Shown here one piece after another: positions 26,775-33,618 of a stretch of 64,000 bases of DNA (its first letter is position 1; each line of letters begins with the position of its first letter). The stretch lies in assembly GCF_003432115.1 (NCBI RefSeq), contig NZ_QWDC01000002.1:1392878-1456877 (forward strand), in the 5' to 3' direction. A program made the position numbers and the translations under genes. This DNA is from Mucilaginibacter conchicola. Its GTDB lineage: Bacteria; Bacteroidota; Bacteroidia; Sphingobacteriales; Sphingobacteriaceae. Under the pieces are notes generated by a model that saw only the letters and a list, made by a program, of their open reading frames with translations, was not told the origin of the DNA and ran no database searches.

Positions 26775-26909
26775 ATGAAAAAACTATTCAAATTACCGCA
26801 AAAGGTAAGCCTTAAGAGACATCCGGCAGCCGTTGTAAAAAGCGTAAGCAAAGCTTTTCCTACTGACACGGATACGACCACCACATCGATCAGCACAACA
26901 CGTTTTTAA
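26775..26909 (+). CDS. Thr-rich small peptide, possible RiPP precursor
   Basis: A 44-residue peptide: a basic N-terminal part (MKKLFKLPQKVSLKRH), a middle AAVVKSVSKAF and a C-terminal segment TDTDTTTTSISTTRF, with 10 Ser/Thr among 15 residues. A leader-core division of this type would suit a LanB dehydratase, which acts on Ser/Thr, and there is such a gene 6.5 kb away. There is no Cys, so lanthionine rings are not possible without another thiol source. Its TAA overlaps the next ATG (TAATG). It lies divergent from a LytS/LytTR pair. The precursor role is inference; it could also be a signal peptide for that pair. Confidence 0.5.
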   Translation: MKKLFKLPQKVSLKRHPAAVVKSVSKAFPTDTDTTTTSISTTRF

Positions 26910-27919
26910 TGGCTGATGATCCAAAGAACGGACTGCAGGCCCTGTCGGAAGCGTTTTCCGGAGGGCCTGTAGTATGTCTTTGCCGTCTGTCTGCGATCGT
27001 TCAGCGGCTGAGGGAGGACTGGCTGGGGATGACCCTCAGTCATTTGCCGGATGAAACTTTATCAAGGTATTTTTCCCTGCAGACCGCGGGGCTGGCGGAT
27101 ATCTGCGACCGGCCGGTCGTCACTGAGAATACGGGTCATCTAAATTTGCTGAATGCCCTGATCGATGACCTGTTCAGGATCTACGGCCGCTATGCAGACG
27201 GCTCCGTTGCAGCTCCTGCGATCCGGAAAGCAGAGCGGTCCGGTCTCCTCCTGCAGCATATCATCCTTTGGCAGCCTGCGAAAAATGACCCGGTAAGCAA
27301 CTGGCTCAAGGGTTTTTTATCCCGCATGGAGTGCGAGGTGCTGAGTTTCGGGCAGCTGGATTATCTTCAGGAACTTTCTTTATATATCCGGGCGAACCTG
27401 CCCTGCGAATCGCAGCTTGTACGTCATCTGATCAGTATCAATTTTAATCACCTGGAGGTTTTCGGGATACTTTGCACTTCGTTTGCGGAAATGTCGTCGG
27501 ACCAACTGCACCGCCAGCTTGCTGATGCCGGGCAGGTACCGCTAAAAACTATAGCCGGCTATGACAGTACCTGGATGCCGCTTAAGGATATGCTGTGCGG
27601 CTGGCTTAAGGAGCAGATGAGTTTGGACGACCGTGTGGCGGCAGCCGGCCGGCCGCTAAGAAAGCTCTTTATCGATCTGCCCGTGGCGCACCTGGCCTGT
27701 CTGCTGCGGCTTTTTCATGAAAGCAAGTTGCTGGGTACAGGGACCCTTGCCGACCTGTTCCGCCAGGTTTGCGGTCACATTTCTACCAAACGCCAGCCTT
27801 CGGTCTCTGAAGGCAGTCTTTCTAAAGAATTTTACGGGGTCAGCCAGCAAACGGCTGCGCGTGTGAAAGGTACGCTGGAACAAATGATCACATTGATCGA
27901 TCAGAAATATTTCCCGTAG
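26909..27919 (+). CDS. Unknown protein with RteC-like C-terminal region
   Basis: A 336-residue soluble protein. The first ~240 residues are helical without a recognised domain. The last ~85 (LPVAHLACLLRLFHESKLLG, then a segment ending HISTKRQPSVSEGSLSKEFYG) follow the pattern of the C-terminal part of RteC-type proteins of Bacteroidota, and are paralogous to the end of the protein at 30997. The start codon overlaps the stop of the Thr-rich peptide, so translation is coupled. It overlaps the convergent gene at 27888 by 32 bases. RteC itself regulates conjugative element excision; a role here is not known. Confidence 0.6.
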   Translation: MADDPKNGLQALSEAFSGGPVVCLCRLSAIVQRLREDWLGMTLSHLPDETLSRYFSLQTAGLADICDRPVVTENTGHLNLLNALIDDLFRIYGRYADGSVAAPAIRKAERSGLLLQHIILWQPAKNDPVSNWLKGFLSRMECEVLSFGQLDYLQELSLYIRANLPCESQLVRHLISINFNHLEVFGILCTSFAEMSSDQLHRQLADAGQVPLKTIAGYDSTWMPLKDMLCGWLKEQMSLDDRVAAAGRPLRKLFIDLPVAHLACLLRLFHESKLLGTGTLADLFRQVCGHISTKRQPSVSEGSLSKEFYGVSQQTAARVKGTLEQMITLIDQKYFP

Positions 27920-28154
27920 CATCACCGGCATGTAAAAGGTGCACGGCATCATATCGCTTCATAAATTCGACCAGTTCTTCCAACCAGTGAAATGTAAATG
28001 AGGGTTTTCTGATCAGCTCTTCTTTGGGAACAGCCAGTATCTCCCCGATCGTGCTGTACCGCATATCTGCACATACTGCCTTAAAAGCATTACTGAGTTC
28101 CAGTGAGTTTACTGGTTTCCTGATCATTTCGGTGATGGCAGAGTCCATAAACAA
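27888..28154 (-). CDS. RNA polymerase alpha-CTD-like small protein
   Basis: The 88-residue protein has one domain of ~60 residues: NSLELSNAFKAVCADMRYST, IGEILAVPKEELIRKPSF and WLEELVEFMKRYD. This order resembles the helix-hairpin-helix C-terminal domain of RNA polymerase alpha (LS-R--N-L, TIGDL, L---ksl-El). A second ATG two codons later (28148) may be the true start. It is convergent with the RteC-like gene (32-base overlap) and divergent from an XRE gene starting at 28245. It may be a mini transcription factor, but that is inference. Confidence 0.6.
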   Translation of the reverse strand: MFMDSAITEMIRKPVNSLELSNAFKAVCADMRYSTIGEILAVPKEELIRKPSFTFHWLEELVEFMKRYDAVHLLHAGDATGNISDRSM

Positions 28155-28244
28155 ATATATAAAATATGTTTATAAGCTGTGTTGTTTTATGCTGTGTGTT
28201 TTTATGCGGTTATTTTAGCGGTACCTTTTATTTTATTTTACGGT

Positions 28245-28526
28245 ATGGCAAAGCCGGAAAGAAAAGGTCAGGAGAACGAGGCGCTGGCAGCGGTACAAAA
28301 GCAACTGGGTGCCCGCATCCGTGAGGTCCGGAAGCAGAAGGGGTTCTCCAGCAGTGAGGCATTTGCGCTGGCCGTCAATATCAACCGCACCCAGTACAAT
28401 AATTATGAGATCGGTAAGGCAAATATCCAGTTCGCGACACTGATCAGGATCTTTGAAGGACTGGAAATCAGTCCGAAGGAATTTTTTGCAGAAGGTTTCG
28501 AAAAAGTGATCAGGACCGGTTTTTAA
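28245..28526 (+). CDS. XRE-family HTH regulator
   Basis: Starting at the ATG at 28245 (MAKPERKGQENEA) the protein has 93 residues; an upstream in-frame start at 28179 would add a hydrophobic stretch that does not suit a DNA-binding protein. The HTH is LGARIREVRKQKGFSSSEAF with NINRTQYNNYEIG as recognition helix. It lacks a sensor domain. Divergent from the alpha-CTD-like gene; the ~90 bases between them would hold both promoters. Confidence 0.85.
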   Translation: MAKPERKGQENEALAAVQKQLGARIREVRKQKGFSSSEAFALAVNINRTQYNNYEIGKANIQFATLIRIFEGLEISPKEFFAEGFEKVIRTGF

Positions 28527-28531
28527 CTGAT

Positions 28532-28864
28532 CTATCGATTATGAACGCCCTTGGGTGATTTATAAGGTAGGGCGAAACGTTCATGGTTAAAGACCATTTC
28601 CCGCCACTCCCAGAATCTCCATGGTTTAAGGGTAAATGTACGGTAGAGTTGTTTATCGTGCGCCGCTTCGCCGGGATTGTCTGATAAGTACCTGGAATAT
28701 CTTCGTTTGGCTACCTTGTAATCATATCCACCACCCTCTTCTACAAAAGTAAATTTCCCGTTGTAGTTACTGTAACTATAGTCCTCTGTGAAAATATAGG
28801 TGAGCGGCGTGAAATTGGCGATCAGGATGATCGCGGCCAGGCTGATGATGATGCTTTTTTTCAT
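28532..28864 (-). CDS. Small exported or membrane-anchored hypothetical protein
   Basis: A 110-residue protein with an N-terminal hydrophobic segment (MKKSIIISLAAIILIANFTP) that is a signal peptide or anchor. The rest is rich in Tyr, Arg and Trp (LKPWRFWEWREMVF) with no recognised domain. It follows 5 bp after the lipoprotein gene upstream, so the two are an operon. It could be a partner or immunity protein for that lipoprotein (inference from position only). Confidence 0.6.
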   Translation of the reverse strand: MKKSIIISLAAIILIANFTPLTYIFTEDYSYSNYNGKFTFVEEGGGYDYKVAKRRYSRYLSDNPGEAAHDKQLYRTFTLKPWRFWEWREMVFNHERFALPYKSPKGVHNR

Positions 28865-28869
28865 GTTGA

Positions 28870-30240
28870 TCAGTTACAGGGTCCGTGGGTTTTGGCGACG
28901 GTGCCGCCCTTAACATTTGTATCGCCGGCTAAACCGACCTTGCGGATAGAGCCGCCGAGTGCAGCGGGCATCATGCCTTCTGTTCCCATGCCCATATTCC
29001 CAATGGGGTCGGGCAGTTTGATACCCCCGGCGAGGCAGGCGTTGTAAGCAAAGCTGGTGCAGTTATATTCGGTCAGGTCATAGGTGGCAGGCGGTCTGCT
29101 GATAAACGCAGCGATCTTTGAAAAATCGGATGCGATAACCGAATAGGTGATGCTGACGTTGTATTCTAAGTCGGTGTTATCTAATATTTTTGACGGTGCA
29201 TGCATCTTGTCTTTTCCGCTGGCATCGGGGTAGAAGCCGACGACCTGGGTGATGCTCTGGCCTTTATAGGTCTTGGTCAGGCCGATGGCGGTATGGCCGA
29301 CGGAATTGGGGCCGAGGTTGAAAGGGAGGCCGGGTGCTGGTTCTTCGACATAAACGGTGATGGTCATTTTGGAACCGGCATCAGGGAGGGTACCGAAGCA
29401 TTTCATATAAGCTGCAGGATCGATCTTCGGTTTGTTCTCATCGGGAAGGTCGGATACGGGTGGTGCGCTATCGGATGATCCGCCGCTGCCGCCACCGCTT
29501 CCGGTGTAGTCCCCTGATGGGGGGATGGAGCCGGCGTTGCCCATTCCGTCGGAATTGGAGGTATAGGTGCAGTTGCGTTCGGCATAGACGACGAGCTCAC
29601 CTTTAGCGTTCACGTAATTGTCCTCGTTCCAGCTACAATATTCGGTAACGGGGGTACGGTCGACCCTGATGTCCTGTTTTTGCTGTTTGCTCTTTTGCGC
29701 CGATGGTTGGATCTCCCCGGCAACCTTTCCGTTCGTATAAAGGTACCCTTTGACGAGTTGATAATGTTGATCATAGAAAAAGATCCGGCCGTAAAAATCT
29801 TTTCGGGAAGGCTTTCCCTTTCGCTGCAGGTACAGGCCGTCGGGCAGGATCTCGAGGATGTAAGCAGCGACAGAATTCCTGTGATCTTTGGTGATTAGCA
29901 GTTTTCGGTAGCCGGTTTGATAGCGGTATTGCCCGGGTTGGCCATCCAGCCCGATCAGGCCGTAGGAGCCTTCGGTGGTCCGGGTCACGGTGTAGCGGTC
30001 CCACGGAACATCCAGGCTTTTGTTTTTGGCGGTATCTTCTTTGGCGCTCAGTTTTTTCGGTTGTCCGGTGGTATCCGTAAAGTTCCGGGCAATCCATTCT
30101 TTTGCCTCGTCTTTGTTCAGCAGGTCCTGGTTTTCCGCTCGCTGATCCAGACTGAGGTCTTTACGGCAGGATATCAGACCGCTTAAAAATGCTGCGGCAA
30201 ACAAAAAGTTCTGAAACTTATGGAGTATGAAGCGTTGCAT
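28870..30240 (-). CDS. Lipoprotein with NlpC/LRAT-like C-terminal domain
   Basis: A 456-residue protein. The N-terminus has a lipobox (LSGLISC, residue ~25). Residues ~30-220 are an unrecognised, basic region, followed by a Gly/Ser-rich linker (about 235-265). The C-terminal ~170 residues have NSVGHTAIGL and, later, YDLTEYNCTSFAYNACLAGGI: a His before and a Cys after, in a context seen in permuted NlpC/P60, LRAT and related papain-like folds. The Cys could be a nucleophile. A peptidase or amidase acting in the periplasm or at the surface is likely. A 110-residue partner gene follows. Confidence 0.65.
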   Translation of the reverse strand: MQRFILHKFQNFLFAAAFLSGLISCRKDLSLDQRAENQDLLNKDEAKEWIARNFTDTTGQPKKLSAKEDTAKNKSLDVPWDRYTVTRTTEGSYGLIGLDGQPGQYRYQTGYRKLLITKDHRNSVAAYILEILPDGLYLQRKGKPSRKDFYGRIFFYDQHYQLVKGYLYTNGKVAGEIQPSAQKSKQQKQDIRVDRTPVTEYCSWNEDNYVNAKGELVVYAERNCTYTSNSDGMGNAGSIPPSGDYTGSGGGSGGSSDSAPPVSDLPDENKPKIDPAAYMKCFGTLPDAGSKMTITVYVEEPAPGLPFNLGPNSVGHTAIGLTKTYKGQSITQVVGFYPDASGKDKMHAPSKILDNTDLEYNVSITYSVIASDFSKIAAFISRPPATYDLTEYNCTSFAYNACLAGGIKLPDPIGNMGMGTEGMMPAALGGSIRKVGLAGDTNVKGGTVAKTHGPCN

Positions 30241-30271
30241 AAGGCGGTACCGGTCAGGTGAAAAAATTGAT

Positions 30272-30853
30272 TTATGTCAAAACAGGTTTTCTTGCCCGTA
30301 CCCTGCTGAGGGTTTCGGGTGTAATGCCGAGGAAGCTGGCGACCTGGCTGAGTTTGGCGTTGAGCAGTACCTGCGGATATTTTTTCAGCAAGAGCTGATA
30401 ACGTTCCGCGGCGGACATCGTCCTGTGGATGATGGCCCTTTCTTCGGCTAGCATATAGTATTTTTCGGTGACGATGCGGCCGGTATAATTGTATTCGGGA
30501 AAGTCTGCATAGATGGACTGCAACTGGTTCCAGGTCATGGAAAGCAGCTCGCAGTCGGTCAGCAGTTCGATGTTTTCCATGGCGGGCTGCTGGGTGTAGA
30601 AGCTGTAAACGGAGATCATCAGGTCCCCTTCAGCCATGAACCAGCTGGTGCATTCCCTGTCGTTATTGTAATGGTACGCCCGGGCAAAACCTTTGTTGAT
30701 GAAATAGATCTTTTTGGCGGTCTCTCCCTCCGTCAGCAGGTGGTGGCCTTTTGGTAGTTTTTCCTCTTTGAGAATCTCCCGGAAGCGCCGGTCAAGGGCT
30801 GCGCTGAAAGGCGATATGAAGTTCAGGATGTTCAGCAATTTTTCTGCATTCAT
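30272..30853 (-). CDS. Crp/Fnr-family regulator
   Basis: 193 residues: a cyclic-nucleotide-binding-like beta roll (LPKGHHLLTEGETAKKIYFINKG; the phosphate-binding Arg is absent, so cAMP binding is doubtful) and a C-terminal HTH (LSQVASFLGITPETLSRVR). This is the small Crp type frequent in Bacteroidota. It lies 31 bases downstream of the lipoprotein start region in the same direction (upstream of it) and is divergent from the gene at 30997. Confidence 0.88.
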   Translation of the reverse strand: MNAEKLLNILNFISPFSAALDRRFREILKEEKLPKGHHLLTEGETAKKIYFINKGFARAYHYNNDRECTSWFMAEGDLMISVYSFYTQQPAMENIELLTDCELLSMTWNQLQSIYADFPEYNYTGRIVTEKYYMLAEERAIIHRTMSAAERYQLLLKKYPQVLLNAKLSQVASFLGITPETLSRVRARKPVLT

Positions 30854-30996
30854 TTTTTATTGATTTACATCAGCGCTTTTGAAACGGATAGAAATTACCT
30901 TGCAGTTAAATGATCGTTAATTATTAACTAATGGTTAGGGCGTTTTATTGCGGGTTTTTCCGGTGATTATCCCAGCCATTTTAAAAGTCGTTGAGT

Positions 30997-31650
30997 ATGA
31001 GGAAAGAAGATTACCCTTTTTTTTCTTTGGAGCAGTTGATTGACAGGCTGGGAGAGCCGGATGCGAAAGGCATTGCTGAAAAGGATGCGCAGCGCATAGG
31101 TGATTTTTTTCGTGCAGAACTTGCCGGGGTATATATGCAGTTGAAGGCGGATGTTTTCAGGACGGGCTACCGGGAGGATTGCGGGCCGGTAGTCCGCGCA
31201 TATCTAAAGAACATCGGCTTCCTGATCACAGATGTCCGGAAATTGCTGGCCGGCAGCCTGGATGACCGTTTACTGTCGGACATCTGCCGGGGCATATTGA
31301 TGGGGCTGGAAGCGCTTTTTACGGAAGTGTCGGAAAAGTTTATGTCGGTTGGTCCGGAGGGGGGCAGACAGGACGGCAGATCCGCGGGTGTGCCGGTCAA
31401 GGTGCTTTGCAACCTGAGTGTTGACCAGATCGCGCTGTTGCTGAAAGCTGCTGATGATATCAAGCTGGTCTCCGCCCGCTCGTTCAGCCAGGTGCTGCAG
31501 TCGGTGGTGCCTTACCTGTCAACGGAGCGTATGCCGGATTTTTCATGGAAGAGTGCCAGGTCCAGTACCTATAAGATGGAAGCGCATGACCTGGATGTGG
31601 CGATGGATATCCTGGAAAGTATGTTGAAGAAGGTCAGAAGTTACCGCTGA
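30997..31650 (+). CDS. Unknown protein with RteC-like C-terminal region (paralogue)
   Basis: The ATG at 30997 is preferred over a TTG two codons upstream. The 217-residue protein is helical. Its last ~85 residues (LSVDQIALLLKAADDIKLVS, then VPYLSTERMPDFSWKSARSSTYKM) align by eye with the end of the protein at 26909: both have L-V--IA-LL---, an ---STKR/STER--- turn and a final helix with M--I. No other domain is recognised. Divergent from the Crp gene. Confidence 0.6.
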   Translation: MRKEDYPFFSLEQLIDRLGEPDAKGIAEKDAQRIGDFFRAELAGVYMQLKADVFRTGYREDCGPVVRAYLKNIGFLITDVRKLLAGSLDDRLLSDICRGILMGLEALFTEVSEKFMSVGPEGGRQDGRSAGVPVKVLCNLSVDQIALLLKAADDIKLVSARSFSQVLQSVVPYLSTERMPDFSWKSARSSTYKMEAHDLDVAMDILESMLKKVRSYR

Positions 31651-31865
31651 ACGCAGGTGGAGCGGTCGGGGGATATAAAAAGGGGCTGCTTCAGCAAATC
31701 CTTTTTTGTATTCCTCTGTTAAACGGATCTTTCTATAATACCGCCTGTTTTTTCATTGCCTTTCAAATAATGCGGCGAGTTCAGTGGCGGCATGATCATA
31801 TGCGGCAGGATCTGTCCATGAAGCGCGTGGGTCAAATACATCGTCCGGTACGCCGGGGCAGCTAA

Positions 31866-32099
31866 GCGGGTACTGAAGGCAAAGCCGTACTTACAAAATT
31901 GCAAGGGCTTAATGGCGCTGCATTTGACAAAGCGTTTATGCAGTCTCAGGTAGATACACACCGGAAGCTTCACGAGGCGGTTTCTGCTTTAAACGCTTCG
32001 ACCACTGATAAACATGTTAAGCATGTAACCAGCCTCGCGTTAGCGACGATCACCGAACATACAGAAAGAGGACAAATGCTGCTTAGCAAACTGGGGTAA
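31866..32099 (+). pseudogene. DUF4142 remnant (C-terminal end)
   Basis: The frame opens after a stop at 31863 without a start codon and reads TKLQGLNGAAFDKAFMQSQV, which is the typical C-terminal half of DUF4142 (GAAFDKAY---V--H). The N-terminal half is missing. DUF4142 proteins are periplasmic ferritin-like helical bundles linked to stress. A second, frameshifted member is at 52888. Confidence 0.65.
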
Positions 32100-32411
32100 T
32101 CATAAATTACCTGTTATTAACGAAAATGGTCTGACTTTTCGTCAGACTGTTTTCGACGGCTACCTTGTCAGCGGTTACAGGTTTTGCAAATACTGCGGTG
32201 GGATTTTTTCACTTCCTGTAAAAATACGCACGGTAACTGATTCATGACAGGATCATCGTGCAAATTTCATATTGGCCTATGTAAATGTAATAATATGTTA
32301 TTGATTAAAGCTTTTGATGCGAATTAATATTGCAATAATAGTAAGAACGAACCGTAGCATCATATTCAGAAATCAATCCCTGATCAATCCAAAAATGATA
32401 TTTATTGTTAA
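32100..32411. other. Intergenic, no gene seen
   Basis: These 312 bases hold a stem-loop at 32129-32147 and otherwise AT-rich sequence without coding signs. It separates two gene remnants. Confidence 0.5.
32123..32153 (+). terminator. Weak stem-loop terminator
   Basis: GTCTGAC (32129-32135) and GTCAGAC (32141-32147) form a 7-bp stem with loop TTTTC; A-rich before and GTTTTC after, so it may work on both strands. It follows the DUF4142 remnant by 29 bases. Confidence 0.45.
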
Positions 32412-32996
32412 TTGGTTGTGATTTCCAAAGACTTTTTTGCAGCAGGCATTGGTGCCTCCGGTGGAGGGATCGGTGCGCTTACCGAATTTTTCAAATGCGT
32501 TGGTACTGTTGACAACGCTGCTTTCATTGTAATCACTCACATCTAACGCGATCATGCCAGTAACCTTAACAGGATACTCGAAAGGCAAACCAAAATGCCG
32601 GTTATCCGCATGACAGGTGATATGGATATCAAACCTGGTCATGTTTACGTGCTGATTCAAAATACCTTCATTACCATCGACGGTCAACAGCTAATATTAC
32701 AGGAAAGAAAAAAGGACGAGATCATAAATCGTGCAGTAGATATTTTTTTTCATTCGCTTGCCGAAAGCTTTGGATCAGAAGCCGTAGGTATCGTTCTTTC
32801 CGGCGGTGGCAGTGATGGATTGGAAGGCACAAAGGCGATCGAAAAAGCAGGCGGATATGTAATGGTCCAAACTCCGGATACTTCAAAGTTCTCTGGTATG
32901 CCGAACTCTGTCGTGCAAGGCGATGATCCGCACATCGTTGCCTCTCCTGTTGAGTTGGCAGAAAAACTAAAGGCCTGGGTTGATAGACAGATTTAA
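32412..32996 (+). pseudogene. CheB methylesterase-domain gene with in-frame stop
   Basis: The frame opens after a TAA at 32409 and reads FFAAGIGASGGGIGALTEFF and AAFIVITHI, then TAA at 32544-32546, then continues in the same frame (RDHASNLNRILERQT, MPVIRMTGDMDIKPGHVYV, GIVLSGGGSDGLEG) to 32996. This is the catalytic domain of CheB: Ser in GASGGG, His in ITHI and the C-terminal Asp region. GASGGG and LSGGGSDG differ from the common GASAGG and LSGTGSDG. An ATG at 32595 could still give a 133-residue piece, but it would lack the Ser and His. Confidence 0.7.
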
Positions 32997-33073
32997 CAGA
33001 TCGAAGTCAGCTAAGCGGCGCAATTTACAAGAAGGAAAACATCAAATGGTAAAAATACCACTCGCGTACCTAA

Positions 33074-33332
33074 TTAAGAGATCTTGTTGAGAATGGTAAG
33101 CGAACTTTGGATATGAATCTGAACCAGTTTTTCTACTTTAACCTTAAGTATAGCAACGATATGAAAGAATTGGTCAAGTGAGATTGTAGCATGGCCAGTT
33201 TCCATATGCTTGTATTTACTGGGAGAAACGCATAGCTTGTCCGCTACCGCCTTGACTGACAGTTGAAGTTGATGCGCTGGTCACGTATATTTCCTAATGC
33301 AGTTGCTATGGTTACGGGCTGGGGGGGGGCAT
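33074..33332 (-). pseudogene. XRE-type HTH gene, frameshifted
   Basis: On the minus strand one frame reads ATALGNIRDQRIN and, after a one-base shift near 33268, the next reads LSVKAVADKLCVSPSKYKHM and ETGHATISLDQFFHIVAILK to a TAA at 33074. Together they form an XRE HTH domain of ~85 residues. The ATG at 33330-33332 is followed by nine C, which put the start in the wrong frame; seven or ten C would restore it. Confidence 0.6.
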
Positions 33333-33525
33333 ATTTTTGTAGTTTATAAGTTAAACAAAAACTAAACTTAAATGTTTATTTTTCAATGCCTGTAAACTTC
33401 TAAAATAACGCTCTTGGATCAGCGGGCTGATAAGCTTAAACAGGCTTTGCTGATTACTTGGATAGCATCTCAAGTTTACATTAATCATCCCCTCATGGGA
33501 TCGTATTGACCTTAATGCTTGAATT

Positions 33526-33618
33526 ATGACGCCGCTATGCATTGTCGGGACATTGGTTGTTGCTTTTTTAATTAGCATATTTGTTGCTTTCCAGGTTAAG
33601 TTTTTAAATAAGAATTAA
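33526..33618 (+). CDS. Possible 30-residue membrane peptide
   Basis: MTPLCIVGTLVVAFLISIFV and a short basic end (KFLNKN). It would be one membrane helix. The TAA at 33616-33618 is directly followed by the TTG start of the sensor kinase, which suggests translational coupling. It could be a chance ORF. Confidence 0.3.
   Translation: MTPLCIVGTLVVAFLISIFVAFQVKFLNKN

Noticed and set aside
26706..26909. Longer version of the Thr-rich peptide from the ATG at 26706
   Set aside because: The extra 23 residues overlap the divergent promoter region of the kinase gene; MKKLFK at 26775 is a better start.
31719..31973. 84-residue minus-strand ORF
   Set aside because: No coding character, and the plus strand carries a clear DUF4142 piece over part of it.
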